Part shown: one piece after another, positions 51,079 through 59,725 of the stretch
How positions within the stretch are numbered: position 1 is the stretch's first letter
Layout: each line of letters opens with the position of its first letter
Origin: Rhodophyticola sp017644125
Lineage (GTDB): Bacteria; Pseudomonadota; Alphaproteobacteria; Rhodobacterales; Rhodobacteraceae
Length of the DNA: 64,000 nucleotides
NCBI RefSeq assembly: GCF_042140125.1
Contig: NZ_CP159473.1
Direction: 5' to 3' (one strand)
Made by a program: the position numbers and the translations under genes
Notes under the pieces: model-generated
What the model was told of the DNA's origin: nothing
The model's database searches: none
What the model saw: the letters and a program-made list of their open reading frames with translations, nothing else

Positions 51079-52224
51079 ATGCTGGAACATGGTCATAATC
51101 CCTATCTGGTTGCCGCATCGCTTGCCATCGCGCTGATGTCGGGGTTCACGGGGCTGTCCCTGACCCGGGGCGCGTCGGGCATGGAGGTCGCGCGCCGCAA
51201 GCTGGTGGTCAGCATGTCGGCGGTGGCGCTCGGCGGCGGCATCTGGTCGATGCATTTCGTCGCCATGCTGGGTATGCAACTGCCCGTACAGTTCTACTAC
51301 GACGCGCTGACGACGATGGTGTCGGCGCTGGTGGCGATCCTCTTGACCGGTATCGCGCTTCTGTTCGTGCATTTCGGCCCGCGCACCCCGGGGCGGATCA
51401 CGTTGGCGGGGGCCTGTGTCGGCATCGGCATCCCGGCCATGCATTACATCGGCATGTCGGGTATCCGGATCGTTCAGCCGGTCTATTCGCAAACGGGCGT
51501 CGGCGTCGCGCTTGCCTCGTCTCTGGTGCTCGGCATCGCGTCTTTCTGGGTCTGCTACGGCAAGCGGGAGGCGCGCAACATCGTCTATGGAACCATCGGG
51601 TTCGGGCTCAGCGTCTTCGCGGTTCATTTCATTGCCATGGCGGGCACGCATTTCACGCTCGTGGATGGGGCGGAGGCGTCCAGCCTGCGGCTCAGCAACG
51701 AGGTACTGGCCTTCGGTGTCACGCTCTCCGCCTTCGCGATTGCAGGGGCGTTCCTGCTGATGGGGGTGACCTTCGGCCTGCCGTTCAGGGGGGCGGCGCC
51801 CGCCGCCCCGCTGCCGGACGTGGCACCTGCACCACCCGCCACCCCGCCCGAAGCGGAGCCGGATCGGGAGCCGGAGACGCAGGCTCTGGCCGCGGGCCGG
51901 ATCCCCTATGAGAAAGAAGGGCGGATCTATTTCGTTCCCGAGGAGGAGGTGGCCGCAGTCCGGGCCGAGGGGCATTACACCTTTCTCTATCATCGGGCCG
52001 GGCGGCTGTTCTGCCCGTGGTCGATTTCCCAGGTGGAGGAGCGCGTCGCCGACCCGCATTTCCTCAGATGTCATCGCAGCTATCTGATCAATTCGCGCTT
52101 CGTGACCGGGTTCGAGCGGAAGAAGGACAATGGCGTGTGTTACTTCGATGAGGGGTTGCCGCTGGACAAGGCGCCGGTCAGCCGGTCCTATCTGAAGTCG
52201 GTTCGGGAGAAGCTGGGCGTCTGA
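51079..52224 (+). CDS. MHYT-LytTR membrane sensor/regulator (CoxC/CoxH-like)
   Basis: 381 residues from the ATG at 51079. The N-terminal half has seven hydrophobic segments with the MHYT pattern at WSMHFVAM (residue 58), AMHYIGM (121) and AVHFIAM (182); the His/Met pairs may bind copper and sense CO or oxygen. A Pro/Ala-rich linker (about 260-290) leads to a LytTR DNA-binding domain: GRIYFVPEEEVAAVRAEGHY, RHRS-like HFLRCHRSYLINSRFV, DKAPVSRSYLKSVREKLGV. In Oligotropha carboxidovorans, CoxC and CoxH have this same architecture and lie in the CO dehydrogenase cluster. Here it stands directly upstream of coxM on the same strand and is the best candidate regulator of the operon. Confidence 0.88.
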   Translation: MLEHGHNPYLVAASLAIALMSGFTGLSLTRGASGMEVARRKLVVSMSAVALGGGIWSMHFVAMLGMQLPVQFYYDALTTMVSALVAILLTGIALLFVHFGPRTPGRITLAGACVGIGIPAMHYIGMSGIRIVQPVYSQTGVGVALASSLVLGIASFWVCYGKREARNIVYGTIGFGLSVFAVHFIAMAGTHFTLVDGAEASSLRLSNEVLAFGVTLSAFAIAGAFLLMGVTFGLPFRGAAPAAPLPDVAPAPPATPPEAEPDREPETQALAAGRIPYEKEGRIYFVPEEEVAAVRAEGHYTFLYHRAGRLFCPWSISQVEERVADPHFLRCHRSYLINSRFVTGFERKKDNGVCYFDEGLPLDKAPVSRSYLKSVREKLGV

Positions 52225-52268
52225 TAGGCCCGTTCCCGTCGCGGGCAGGGGTTCAACACCGGCCTTGC

Positions 52269-52322
52269 GCGTTTCGTGCGCCATATTCGCATTTCGTGCG
52301 CAGACCCATGCATTTCAGGCCC
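52269..52322. promoter_or_regulatory. Three direct repeats upstream of coxM, candidate LytTR operator
   Basis: GCGTTTCGTGCGC (52269-52281), GCATTTCGTGCGC (52289-52301) and GCATTTCAGGCCC (52310-52322) start 20 and 21 bases apart; the first two agree in 12 of 13 positions and the third in 10 of 13. Direct repeats on the same face of the helix at about 21-base spacing are the known binding mode of LytTR domains (AgrA, ComE, AlgR). The element ends 70 bases before the coxM start and follows the MHYT-LytTR gene. Confidence 0.6.
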
Positions 52323-52391
52323 GGACGCTAGAGCAGTTCGGCCTCTCCCCGTTGTATGCATCCGGATACCGGCGTTTTGGGAGGACCGCAC

Positions 52392-53246
52392 GTGATACCA
52401 CCATCATTTGAATATCATCGACCGACGGATGTCGCGGGCGCTCTGGCGGTGCTGGCCGAGCATGGCGATGACGCCCGCGTTCTGGCCGGGGGGCACAGCC
52501 TGATCCCGATGATGAAGCTGCGCATGGCCGACGTGCCGCATCTGATCGACCTGCAGGATGTGGCGGCGCTGAAAGGGATCGAGATCGCCGGCGATCAGAT
52601 CACCATCGGCGCGATGACCACCCAGCATGAGCTGATCGCCAGCGACGCGCTGCATGCCGCCGCCCCGATCATTCGCGAGGCCGCCTTGCAGATCGCCGAC
52701 CCGCAGGTGCGCTACATGGGCACCATCGGCGGCAATGTGGCCAATGGCGATCCGGGCAATGACATGCCGGGCCTGATGCAATGTCTGGACGCGCGGTTCA
52801 CCCTGGAAGGGGCCGACGGCACGCGCACGGTCGCTGCGCGCAGCTTCTACGAGGCCGCCTATATGACCGACCGGGATGACGAGGAGATCCTGACGCATAT
52901 CAGCTTTGCGGCGCCCAGGGGCGGCTACGCCTATGAAAAGCAGAAACGCAAGATCGGCGATTATGCGACCGCTGCCTGTGCCGCGCTGATCGAGCGAGAA
53001 GGCGACAAGGTGGCGTCGGCGTCGGTGGCGATGACCAATCTCAGCGACATACCCGTCTTCTCCGAAGCGGCCGCCGCGGCCCTTGCAGGCAGCGCGTGCG
53101 ATGATGCCGCGGTGAAGGCCGCCGTTGCCGCCGCGTTGGAGGATATCGACCCGACCGAAGACAATCGCGGGCCCGTCGAATTCAAGATGCACGTGGCCGG
53201 GATCATCATTTCCCGCGCCATCCAGCGCGCCTGGTCCAGGGCGTAG
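52392..53246 (+). CDS. coxM: CO dehydrogenase medium (FAD) subunit
   Basis: 284 residues from GTG with GGGAGG 7 bases upstream; this start gives the canonical opening IPPSFEYHRPTDVAGALAVL, whereas the frame is open earlier. FAD-binding motifs AGGHSLIPMMKLR (32-44) and TIGGNVANGDPGNDMP (111-126) match CoxM. It carries FAD and passes electrons from the iron-sulfur subunit to quinone or membrane acceptors. First structural gene; order M-S-L is that of form I operons. 12 bases to coxS. Confidence 0.96.
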   Translation: MIPPSFEYHRPTDVAGALAVLAEHGDDARVLAGGHSLIPMMKLRMADVPHLIDLQDVAALKGIEIAGDQITIGAMTTQHELIASDALHAAAPIIREAALQIADPQVRYMGTIGGNVANGDPGNDMPGLMQCLDARFTLEGADGTRTVAARSFYEAAYMTDRDDEEILTHISFAAPRGGYAYEKQKRKIGDYATAACAALIEREGDKVASASVAMTNLSDIPVFSEAAAAALAGSACDDAAVKAAVAAALEDIDPTEDNRGPVEFKMHVAGIIISRAIQRAWSRA

Positions 53247-53258
53247 GAGAAACCGAAG

Positions 53259-53750
53259 ATGACAAAACAAATCGTGGAAATGACGGTCAACGGCGAAACC
53301 CGGGAGGTTATGGTCGAACCGCGCGAATTGCTGATCTATGTGCTGCGCGAACAGCTGCGCCTGACCGGGCCGCATGTCGGCTGCGAGACATCCCATTGCG
53401 GGGCCTGCACCGTGGAAATCAACGGCAAGTCAGTCAAATCCTGCACCATGTTCGCGGTGCAGGCACAGGGCGCCGAAATCACGACGATCGAGGGTCTGGG
53501 CTCGCCTGACGGGCTGCATGTCCTGCAGGAAAGCTTCAAGGAACATCACGGGCTGCAATGCGGCTATTGCACGCCGGGCATGATCACCCGGGCGCACCGT
53601 CTGTTGCAGGAGAACCCGAACCCGACCGAGGAAGAGGTGCGGTTCGGCATGGCGGGCAATATCTGCCGCTGCACCGGCTATCAGAACATCGTGAAATCCA
53701 TTCTGGCGGCTGCGGCGGAAATCAACAGCGCATCGGAGGCGGCACAATGA
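53259..53750 (+). CDS. coxS: CO dehydrogenase small (2Fe-2S) subunit
   Basis: 163 residues. Plant-type [2Fe-2S] N-terminal domain with Cys42, Cys47, Cys50 and Cys62 (VGCETSHCGACTVEI, KSCTMFAV) and the C-terminal four-helix [2Fe-2S] domain with Cys101, Cys104, Cys136, Cys138 (LQCGYCTPGMI, NICRCTGYQNIV). It relays electrons from the molybdenum-copper centre to FAD. The stop overlaps the coxL ATG (ATGA). Confidence 0.97.
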   Translation: MTKQIVEMTVNGETREVMVEPRELLIYVLREQLRLTGPHVGCETSHCGACTVEINGKSVKSCTMFAVQAQGAEITTIEGLGSPDGLHVLQESFKEHHGLQCGYCTPGMITRAHRLLQENPNPTEEEVRFGMAGNICRCTGYQNIVKSILAAAAEINSASEAAQ

Positions 53751-56167
53751 ACGATTTGACACCGGATCGCGATGAACGCGTCGCCAATCTCAAGGGTCTG
53801 GGCTGCTCGCGCAAGCGGGTCGAGGATGCGAGATTTACCCAAGGCAAGGGCAATTACATCGACGATATCAGCCTGCCGGGCATGCTGCACGGGGATTTCG
53901 TGCGCTCGCCCTACGCCCATGCGCGCGTGAAATCGATCAATACCGATGCCGCCATGGCGCTGGATGGCGTGGTTGCCGTGCTGACAGCCAAGGATCTGGA
54001 GCCCCTGTCGCTGCATTGGATGCCGACGTTGGCGGGCGACAAGCAGATGGTACTTGCCGATGGCAAGGCTCTGTTCCAGGGCCAGGAGGTCGCCTTTGTC
54101 GTGGCGCGCGACCGCTACATCGCCGCCGACGCGGTCGAACTGGTCGAGGTCGAGTATGAGGAACTGCCCGTTCTCGTGGACCCGTTCGAGGCGCTGAAAT
54201 CCGATGTGGTGCTGCGCGAGGATCTCGATGGCCAGACCGAGGGCGCGCATGGCCCCCGCAAGCATCACAATCACATCTTCACATGGGAAGTGGGCGACGA
54301 AGCCGGCACGAATGCCGTGATCGGCGATGCCGATGTGGTGGCCGAGGAAACGATGTACTATCACCGCACCCACCCCTGTCCGCTGGAGCCCTGCGGGTGT
54401 CTGGCGAGCATGGACAAGGTGAACGGCAAGCTGACGCTTTACGGGACCTTTCAGGCCCCCCATGTGGTGCGCACCGTCGCCTCGCTCCTGTCGGGGATCG
54501 AGGAGCACAACATCCGCGTCGTCTCGCCCGATATCGGGGGCGGTTTCGGCAACAAGGTCGGTGTCTATCCCGGCTATGTCTGCTCCATCGTGGCCTCCAT
54601 CGTGACCGGCGTGCCGGTGAAATGGGTCGAAGACCGGATGGAGAACCTGATGACCACCGCCTTCGCGCGGGATTACTGGATGAAGGGCCGGATCAGCGCC
54701 ACCAGGGATGGCAAGATCACCGGGCTGCATTGCCATGTGACGGCGGATCACGGTGCGTTCGATGCCTGCGCGGATCCCACCAAATTCCCGGCCGGGTTCA
54801 TGAATATCTGCACCGGCTCCTATGACATTCCCATCGCCTATCTGGGCGTGGATGGCGTCTATACCAACAAGGCGCCGGGCGGCGTGTCCTACCGCTGTTC
54901 GTTCCGCGTGACCGAGGCGGTCTATTTCATCGAGCGGATGATCGAGGTTCTGGCGATCGAGCTGAACATGGATGCCGCCGAACTGCGCCGGATCAACTTC
55001 ATCGGGAAGGAGCAGTTCCCCTATCAGTCCGCGCTTGGCTGGGAATATGACAGCGGGGATTATCACACCGCATGGGACAAGGCGTTGGCGGCCGTCGATT
55101 ATGACGGTCTGCGCAAGGAACAGGCGGAGCGGGTCGAGGCGTTCAGACGCGGCGAGACGCGCACGCTCATGGGCATCGGTCTGTCGTTCTTCACCGAGAT
55201 CGTCGGTGCGGGCCCGGTCAAGAACTGCGACATCCTTGGCATGGGCATGTTCGACAGTTGCGAGATCCGCATCCACCCCACCGGCAGCGCGATTGCGCGG
55301 CTTGGCACGATTTCCCAGGGGCAGGGGCATGCGACCACTTTCGCGCAGATCCTCGCCTCCGAAATCGGCATCCCCGCCGACAGCATCACGATCGAGGAGG
55401 GGGACACCGATACCGCGCCCTACGGGCTTGGCACCTACGGGTCCCGCTCCACGCCCGTCGCCGGTGCGGCGACGGCCATGGCCGGTCGCAAGATCCGCGC
55501 CAAGGCCCAGATGATTGCGGCCTATCTGCTGGAGGTCCATGACGACGACGTCGAATTCGACGTCGACCGTTTCGTGGTCAAGGGCGCGCCGGAACGGTTC
55601 AAGACCATGAGCGAGATCGCCTATGCCGCCTATAATCAGGCGATACCGGGGGTGGAGCCGGGGCTGGAAGCGGTCAGCTATTACGACCCGCCCAACATGA
55701 CCTACCCGTTCGGGGCCTATGTCTGCGTCATGGATATCGACGTGGACACCGGCGTGACCGATATCCGGCGTTTCTACGCGCTGGACGATTGCGGCACCCG
55801 GATCAACCCGATGGTCATCGAAGGCCAGATCCATGGCGGCCTGACCGAAGCGCTGGCCGTCGCGATGGGGCAGGAGATCGCCTATGACGACATGGGCAAT
55901 GTCAAGACCGGGACGCTGATGGATTTCTTCCTGCCCACCGCCTGGGAAGTGCCGAATTACGAGACCGATCACACGGTCACGCCCAGCCCGCATCACCCGA
56001 TCGGGGCCAAGGGTGTGGGCGAAAGCCCCCATGTGGGCGGCGTGCCGTGTTTCTCCAACGCGGTGCAGGATGCGTTCCGCCCGTTTGGCCTGCGCCACAC
56101 GAACATGCCGCACGATCATTGGCGGATCTGGAAAACGGCCAATGGTCTCGGCCTGCATGATACATGA
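53747..56167 (+). CDS. coxL: CO dehydrogenase large (Mo-Cu) subunit, form I
   Basis: 806 residues, close to the 809 of the Oligotropha enzyme. The active-site loop reads GVSYRCSFRVTEA with Cys384, the ligand of the copper in the Mo-S-Cu centre; the CSFR pattern marks true form I CO dehydrogenase rather than form II (AYRGAGR). The first loop residue is Ser381 where form I enzymes usually have Ala. Other landmarks: GGGFGNKVGVYPG, HPCPLEPCGCLASM, SQGQGHATTFAQI, GTYGSRSTPVAGAA, and GAKGVGESPHVGG with the catalytic glutamate. Oxidises CO to CO2 with water, delivering electrons via CoxS and CoxM to respiration. Confidence 0.96.
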   Translation: MNDLTPDRDERVANLKGLGCSRKRVEDARFTQGKGNYIDDISLPGMLHGDFVRSPYAHARVKSINTDAAMALDGVVAVLTAKDLEPLSLHWMPTLAGDKQMVLADGKALFQGQEVAFVVARDRYIAADAVELVEVEYEELPVLVDPFEALKSDVVLREDLDGQTEGAHGPRKHHNHIFTWEVGDEAGTNAVIGDADVVAEETMYYHRTHPCPLEPCGCLASMDKVNGKLTLYGTFQAPHVVRTVASLLSGIEEHNIRVVSPDIGGGFGNKVGVYPGYVCSIVASIVTGVPVKWVEDRMENLMTTAFARDYWMKGRISATRDGKITGLHCHVTADHGAFDACADPTKFPAGFMNICTGSYDIPIAYLGVDGVYTNKAPGGVSYRCSFRVTEAVYFIERMIEVLAIELNMDAAELRRINFIGKEQFPYQSALGWEYDSGDYHTAWDKALAAVDYDGLRKEQAERVEAFRRGETRTLMGIGLSFFTEIVGAGPVKNCDILGMGMFDSCEIRIHPTGSAIARLGTISQGQGHATTFAQILASEIGIPADSITIEEGDTDTAPYGLGTYGSRSTPVAGAATAMAGRKIRAKAQMIAAYLLEVHDDDVEFDVDRFVVKGAPERFKTMSEIAYAAYNQAIPGVEPGLEAVSYYDPPNMTYPFGAYVCVMDIDVDTGVTDIRRFYALDDCGTRINPMVIEGQIHGGLTEALAVAMGQEIAYDDMGNVKTGTLMDFFLPTAWEVPNYETDHTVTPSPHHPIGAKGVGESPHVGGVPCFSNAVQDAFRPFGLRHTNMPHDHWRIWKTANGLGLHDT

Positions 56168-56212
56168 TGAAAGGGCGGGGCGCCGGATCACAGCGCGCCC
56201 CGCGCAGACCCG

Positions 56213-57091
56213 ATGACAGCCTGGACCGATCTTCAAGCGGATCTTGCGCGCACCGGCTATGTCGCCTCGGACGATCTGGCCATGGCGCTGCATATCGCCA
56301 CCTCTCTGGGGCGCCCCCTGCTGCTGGAGGGGGCCGCGGGCGTCGGCAAGACCGAGATTTCCCGCGCCCTGGCCAGCGTCCGGGGGGCGGAGCTGATCCG
56401 CCTGCAATGCTACGAGGGGCTGGATGCAAGCCAGGCCATCTACGAGTGGAACTATCAGCGCCAGCTTCTGTCGATCCGTGCCGCCTCCGAGGCGGGGGAG
56501 ACGGGGGCCGCGGTCGAGGCGCGGATCTTCTCTGAGGAGTATCTGCTGGAGCGGCCGCTTCTGAAGGCGATCCGGCAGGCAACGCCCCCGGTTCTGCTGA
56601 TCGACGAGATCGACCGGGCCGACGAGGAATTCGAGGCCTATCTGCTGGAGGTCCTCTCCGATTTCCAGATCACCATCCCCGAGCTTGGCACCATCGTCGC
56701 CACCTCGCGCCCGATGGTCGTGTTGACCGCCAATGGCACCCGCGATCTGTCCGACGCGCTGCGCCGGCGCTGCATCTATTGCCACGTGGATTATCCCGAC
56801 CGGCAGACGGAACTGGCGATCCTCGCCAGCCGCTGCCCGGGTATCGAGGCGCAACTGGGCGCGCAGATCATCGGCTTCGTGCAGAAGCTGCGCGAGGAGG
56901 AGTTGGAGAAGGTGCCCGGCGTCGCCGAAATGCTGGATTTCGCCGCCGCCCTGGGCGGGTTGGGCATCAAGGATCTGAGCGACGATCCGGCGGCGTTGCA
57001 GGCAGCACTTGTGACGCTTCTGAAGACCCAGGCCGACCGCGCCGCGATCCCGATCGAGGTGGCCGCGCGGATCGCGGGGAAAGCCGCATGA
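56213..57091 (+). CDS. coxD: MoxR-type AAA ATPase (CO dehydrogenase maturation)
   Basis: 292 residues. Walker A LEGAAGVGKTEISRAL (G40-T47), Walker B LLIDEIDRADEEFEAYLLEV, sensor VLTANGTRDLSDALRRRC. CoxD is needed to build the copper-sulfur part of the Mo-Cu centre in Oligotropha. Starts 45 bases after coxL and 9 bases before coxE, so it belongs to the operon. Forms an AAA/VWA pair with CoxE. Confidence 0.94.
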   Translation: MTAWTDLQADLARTGYVASDDLAMALHIATSLGRPLLLEGAAGVGKTEISRALASVRGAELIRLQCYEGLDASQAIYEWNYQRQLLSIRAASEAGETGAAVEARIFSEEYLLERPLLKAIRQATPPVLLIDEIDRADEEFEAYLLEVLSDFQITIPELGTIVATSRPMVVLTANGTRDLSDALRRRCIYCHVDYPDRQTELAILASRCPGIEAQLGAQIIGFVQKLREEELEKVPGVAEMLDFAAALGGLGIKDLSDDPAALQAALVTLLKTQADRAAIPIEVAARIAGKAA

Positions 57092-57100
57092 GCGCGACCG

Positions 57101-58288
57101 ATGAGTAGGATCACCCGCTTCACCGCCGCCGATCCGGGCCCCGCCGCCCGGGTCTCGGGCTTCATGGCGCATCTGCGCGACCACGGCTTTCATCTGGGCG
57201 TGGCCGAAACCGATACCGCCCTGCGCGCCCTGACCTTCGTCAATCCGACCCGGCCGATGGATGCCCGGCTGGCCCTGAAAGCTGTCTGCGCCGGATCGGC
57301 GGAAACCGCGGCCGAGTTCGATCTGCTGTTCGATGCGTACTGGATGGCCGAGGGGCGCGTGCGCCACAAGATCATCCCGTCCGCCCATGCGGAGACCCCC
57401 CAGAATACAAGGACGACCCGCACCGACGACACGCGCGGGACCGATGGCGCGGGCCGCATCCATGCGCCCGAAGACGGCGCGGAGGATGGCGAAACCCATG
57501 CCGAGGGGACCGGCCGGCTGATCGCGTCCGGCATGCGAAACCTGATGAAGAAAGACCTGCGCGAGATGGTGTCGAGCGACGATATCCGCGCCGCCGAGCA
57601 GGTGGCCATACGGCTGGGGCACGCGCTCAGGGATCGCCGGTCGCGCCGGCGGAGAGCCGCGCGCGCCGGGCGCGCCATCGACCTGCGCCGCACGATCCGC
57701 CACAGCCTGTCCAGCGGTGGCGAGCCGCTTCGCCTTGCCAGACGGACCCGGCCCGACCGGCCCCTGAAGATCGTCGCGCTTTGCGATGTCTCCGGCTCGA
57801 TGATGAATTACGCGCGGCCCTTTCTGGCCTTTCTGGCTGGCCTCATGCGCGCCGATGGCGCCAGCGACGCCTATCTGTTTCACACCCGGCTGGTCCGGAT
57901 CACCGAGGCGTTGCGGGACGATGACCCGCTGCGCGCGCTGAACCGGATCACGCTTCTGGCAGATGGCTTTGGCGGCGGCTCCAGAATTGGCGCGACGCTT
58001 GAGCAATTCGCCAGAGGATATGCGCGCAAGTTCGTCGATGGCCGGAGCGTCGTTCTGATCCTGTCGGATGGTTACGACAGCGATGCGCCCGAGGTGATGG
58101 AGGCCGCATTGGCCCGGCTGAAACGGCGCGGGTGCCGGATCATCTGGCTGAACCCGCTGAAGGGCTGGAAGGACTATGCGCCCGTCGCCCGCGGGATGGC
58201 GGCGGCTCTGCCCTATCTGGACGATTTCGCTGCCGCCACGACCCTTGCCGATCTGGCGGCGCTGGAACAGAGATTGGCCCGGCTATGA
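57101..58288 (+). CDS. coxE: VWA-domain protein (CO dehydrogenase maturation)
   Basis: 395 residues. The CoxE-like VWA domain shows the MIDAS motif DVSGSM at residue 229 (LKIVALCDVSGSMMNYARP), LADGFGGGSRIGATLEQFAR and VVLILSDGYDSDAPEVMEAA. The N-terminal helical part (FMAHLRDHGFHLGVAETDTA) and an acidic linker (residues about 110-140) precede a very basic stretch (RDRRSRRRRAARAGRAIDLR). Works with the AAA protein CoxD in metal-centre maturation. Its stop overlaps the coxF start (ATGA). Confidence 0.94.
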   Translation: MSRITRFTAADPGPAARVSGFMAHLRDHGFHLGVAETDTALRALTFVNPTRPMDARLALKAVCAGSAETAAEFDLLFDAYWMAEGRVRHKIIPSAHAETPQNTRTTRTDDTRGTDGAGRIHAPEDGAEDGETHAEGTGRLIASGMRNLMKKDLREMVSSDDIRAAEQVAIRLGHALRDRRSRRRRAARAGRAIDLRRTIRHSLSSGGEPLRLARRTRPDRPLKIVALCDVSGSMMNYARPFLAFLAGLMRADGASDAYLFHTRLVRITEALRDDDPLRALNRITLLADGFGGGSRIGATLEQFARGYARKFVDGRSVVLILSDGYDSDAPEVMEAALARLKRRGCRIIWLNPLKGWKDYAPVARGMAAALPYLDDFAAATTLADLAALEQRLARL

Positions 58289-59118
58289 CCTTGTCGGCCA
58301 CGGAATATGCTCGGCTTGAGGCCAAGATGCAGGCGCTGAAGGCCGCGGGCGTGCCCTTCGCGATGGCCACGGTCGTGCGCACGGTCGATGCGACCTCGGC
58401 CAAGCCGGGGGGCAAGGCCCTGCTGGACCGGCAGGGCACGATCCTGATGGGCTGGGTCGGGGGCGGCTGCGCGCGCGGCGCGGTGGGCAAGGCCGCACGC
58501 GAGGCGATAGAGACCGGTGCGCCGCAACTCATTTCGCTCCGCCCGCAGGAGCTGCTGGAGACCGAGGGGCTGACCGCGGGGGACATGCGGGACGGGGTGC
58601 GGTTCGCCCGAAATGGCTGCCCCTCCAAGGGCACGATGGACGTGTTCGTGGAGCCGGTCTTGCCGCTGCCCGATCTTGTGATCTTCGGCACCGGGCTGGT
58701 TGCGATGGCGCTCGCCGATCTGGGCGGCAGGCTCGATTTCAAGGTGACGCTTTGCGGCGCCGACGGCGCGGGGACCGACCCGGCCCTTGCCCGGCATGTG
58801 CCCCCGGGTTTCGAGTTCGCCGCCGATGGCTTCGTGGTGGTGGCCACGCAGGGGCAGGGCGATCTGGCTGCCCTGCGGGCCGCCGTGACGGGCGATGCCG
58901 CCTATGTCAGCTTCGTGGGGAGCCGCCGGAAATTTGCCTCCCTTGTGGAGAAGTTGCAGGCCGAAGACGCCAGCCTTGCGCCACATCTGGCCCGTGTTCA
59001 TGCGCCCGCGGGCCTTGATATCAACGCCATCACACCCGAGGAGATCGCGCTGTCCGTGCTTGCGCAGATCACGTCGCTTCGCCGCAGCCGCGCCGTGCGG
59101 GGTGGCGACGATGCGTAG
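58285..59118 (+). CDS. coxF: XdhC/CoxF-family maturation protein
   Basis: 277 residues. N-terminal XdhC domain (GVPFAMATVVRTVDATSAKP, GKALLDRQGTILMGWVGGGC, with the conserved cysteine in GGGCARGAVG) and C-terminal XdhC-Rossmann domain (LVIFGTGLVAMALADLGGRL, FVVVATQGQGDLAALRAAVT, AAYVSFVGSRRKFASLVEKL). XdhC-type proteins bind molybdenum cofactor, protect it and promote its sulfuration before insertion into the hydroxylase. The start overlaps coxE. 112 bases to coxG without a gene. Confidence 0.92.
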   Translation: MTLSATEYARLEAKMQALKAAGVPFAMATVVRTVDATSAKPGGKALLDRQGTILMGWVGGGCARGAVGKAAREAIETGAPQLISLRPQELLETEGLTAGDMRDGVRFARNGCPSKGTMDVFVEPVLPLPDLVIFGTGLVAMALADLGGRLDFKVTLCGADGAGTDPALARHVPPGFEFAADGFVVVATQGQGDLAALRAAVTGDAAYVSFVGSRRKFASLVEKLQAEDASLAPHLARVHAPAGLDINAITPEEIALSVLAQITSLRRSRAVRGGDDA

Positions 59119-59230
59119 CGTGGTTTCCGCACGGACCCGGTCGATGACCGGGGTCCCACGACGACGCCGGTGGCCTGCCGCCTCCCGGCGCTGATCCAGC
59201 TTCCCTGTTGCCAGACGAAAGAGACCTGAA

Positions 59231-59683
59231 ATGGACCTGAAAGACGAGATCGTTATCAATGCCCCGCAAGCGGTGGTCTATGCCGCGCTGAACGATGCGG
59301 AGATCCTGAAAGATTGCATTCCGGGATGCGAAGAGCTGATCAAGCATTCCGACACCGAACTTGAGGCCAAGGTGGTGCTGAAGGTGGGCCCCGTGAAGGC
59401 CCGGTTCAACGGCACAGTCACGCTCAGACCCGACAACCCGCCCGAACGGTTTTCGCTGACCGGGGAGGGCAATGGCGGTGCCGCGGGATTTGCCAAGGGC
59501 GGCGCGCAGGTGGAACTGGCCGAACATCCCGATGGCACGCTTCTGCGCTACGATGCCCATGCGGATATCGGCGGCAAACTGGCTCAGCTTGGCAGTCGCC
59601 TGATACATGGGACGGCGAAAAAGCTTGCGGCGAAGTTCTTCAAGAACTTTGCCGACCGGGTGGGCGCCAACGAAGCGGCCTGA
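59231..59683 (+). CDS. coxG: CoxG (SRPBCC domain, CO dehydrogenase membrane association)
   Basis: 150 residues. SRPBCC/START-like fold: DEIVINAPQAVVYAALNDAE, LKDCIPGCEELIKHSDTELE, VGPVKARFNGTVTLRPDNPP, GEGNGGAAGFAKGGAQVELA and DAHADIGGKLAQLGSRLIHG. CoxG is reported to recruit CO dehydrogenase to the membrane and respiratory chain. This copy is about 150 residues, thus the core domain without the long C-terminal membrane tail of some homologues. Last gene of the cluster, converging on hmuV with a 42-base gap. Confidence 0.93.
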   Translation: MDLKDEIVINAPQAVVYAALNDAEILKDCIPGCEELIKHSDTELEAKVVLKVGPVKARFNGTVTLRPDNPPERFSLTGEGNGGAAGFAKGGAQVELAEHPDGTLLRYDAHADIGGKLAQLGSRLIHGTAKKLAAKFFKNFADRVGANEAA

Positions 59684-59725
59684 AAAATGCGGCACGGGCC
59701 AGCCCGGCGCTCGGCGGGTCTGGGA

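Noticed and set aside
57088..57108. Tiny frame MSATDE between coxD and coxE
   Set aside because: Out of frame with both genes and too short to support.
53681..58006. 1441-codon open frame on the minus strand across the cox genes
   Set aside because: Antisense shadow of coxS, coxL, coxD and coxE caused by high GC; composition and lack of motifs contrast with the complete cox proteins on the plus strand.
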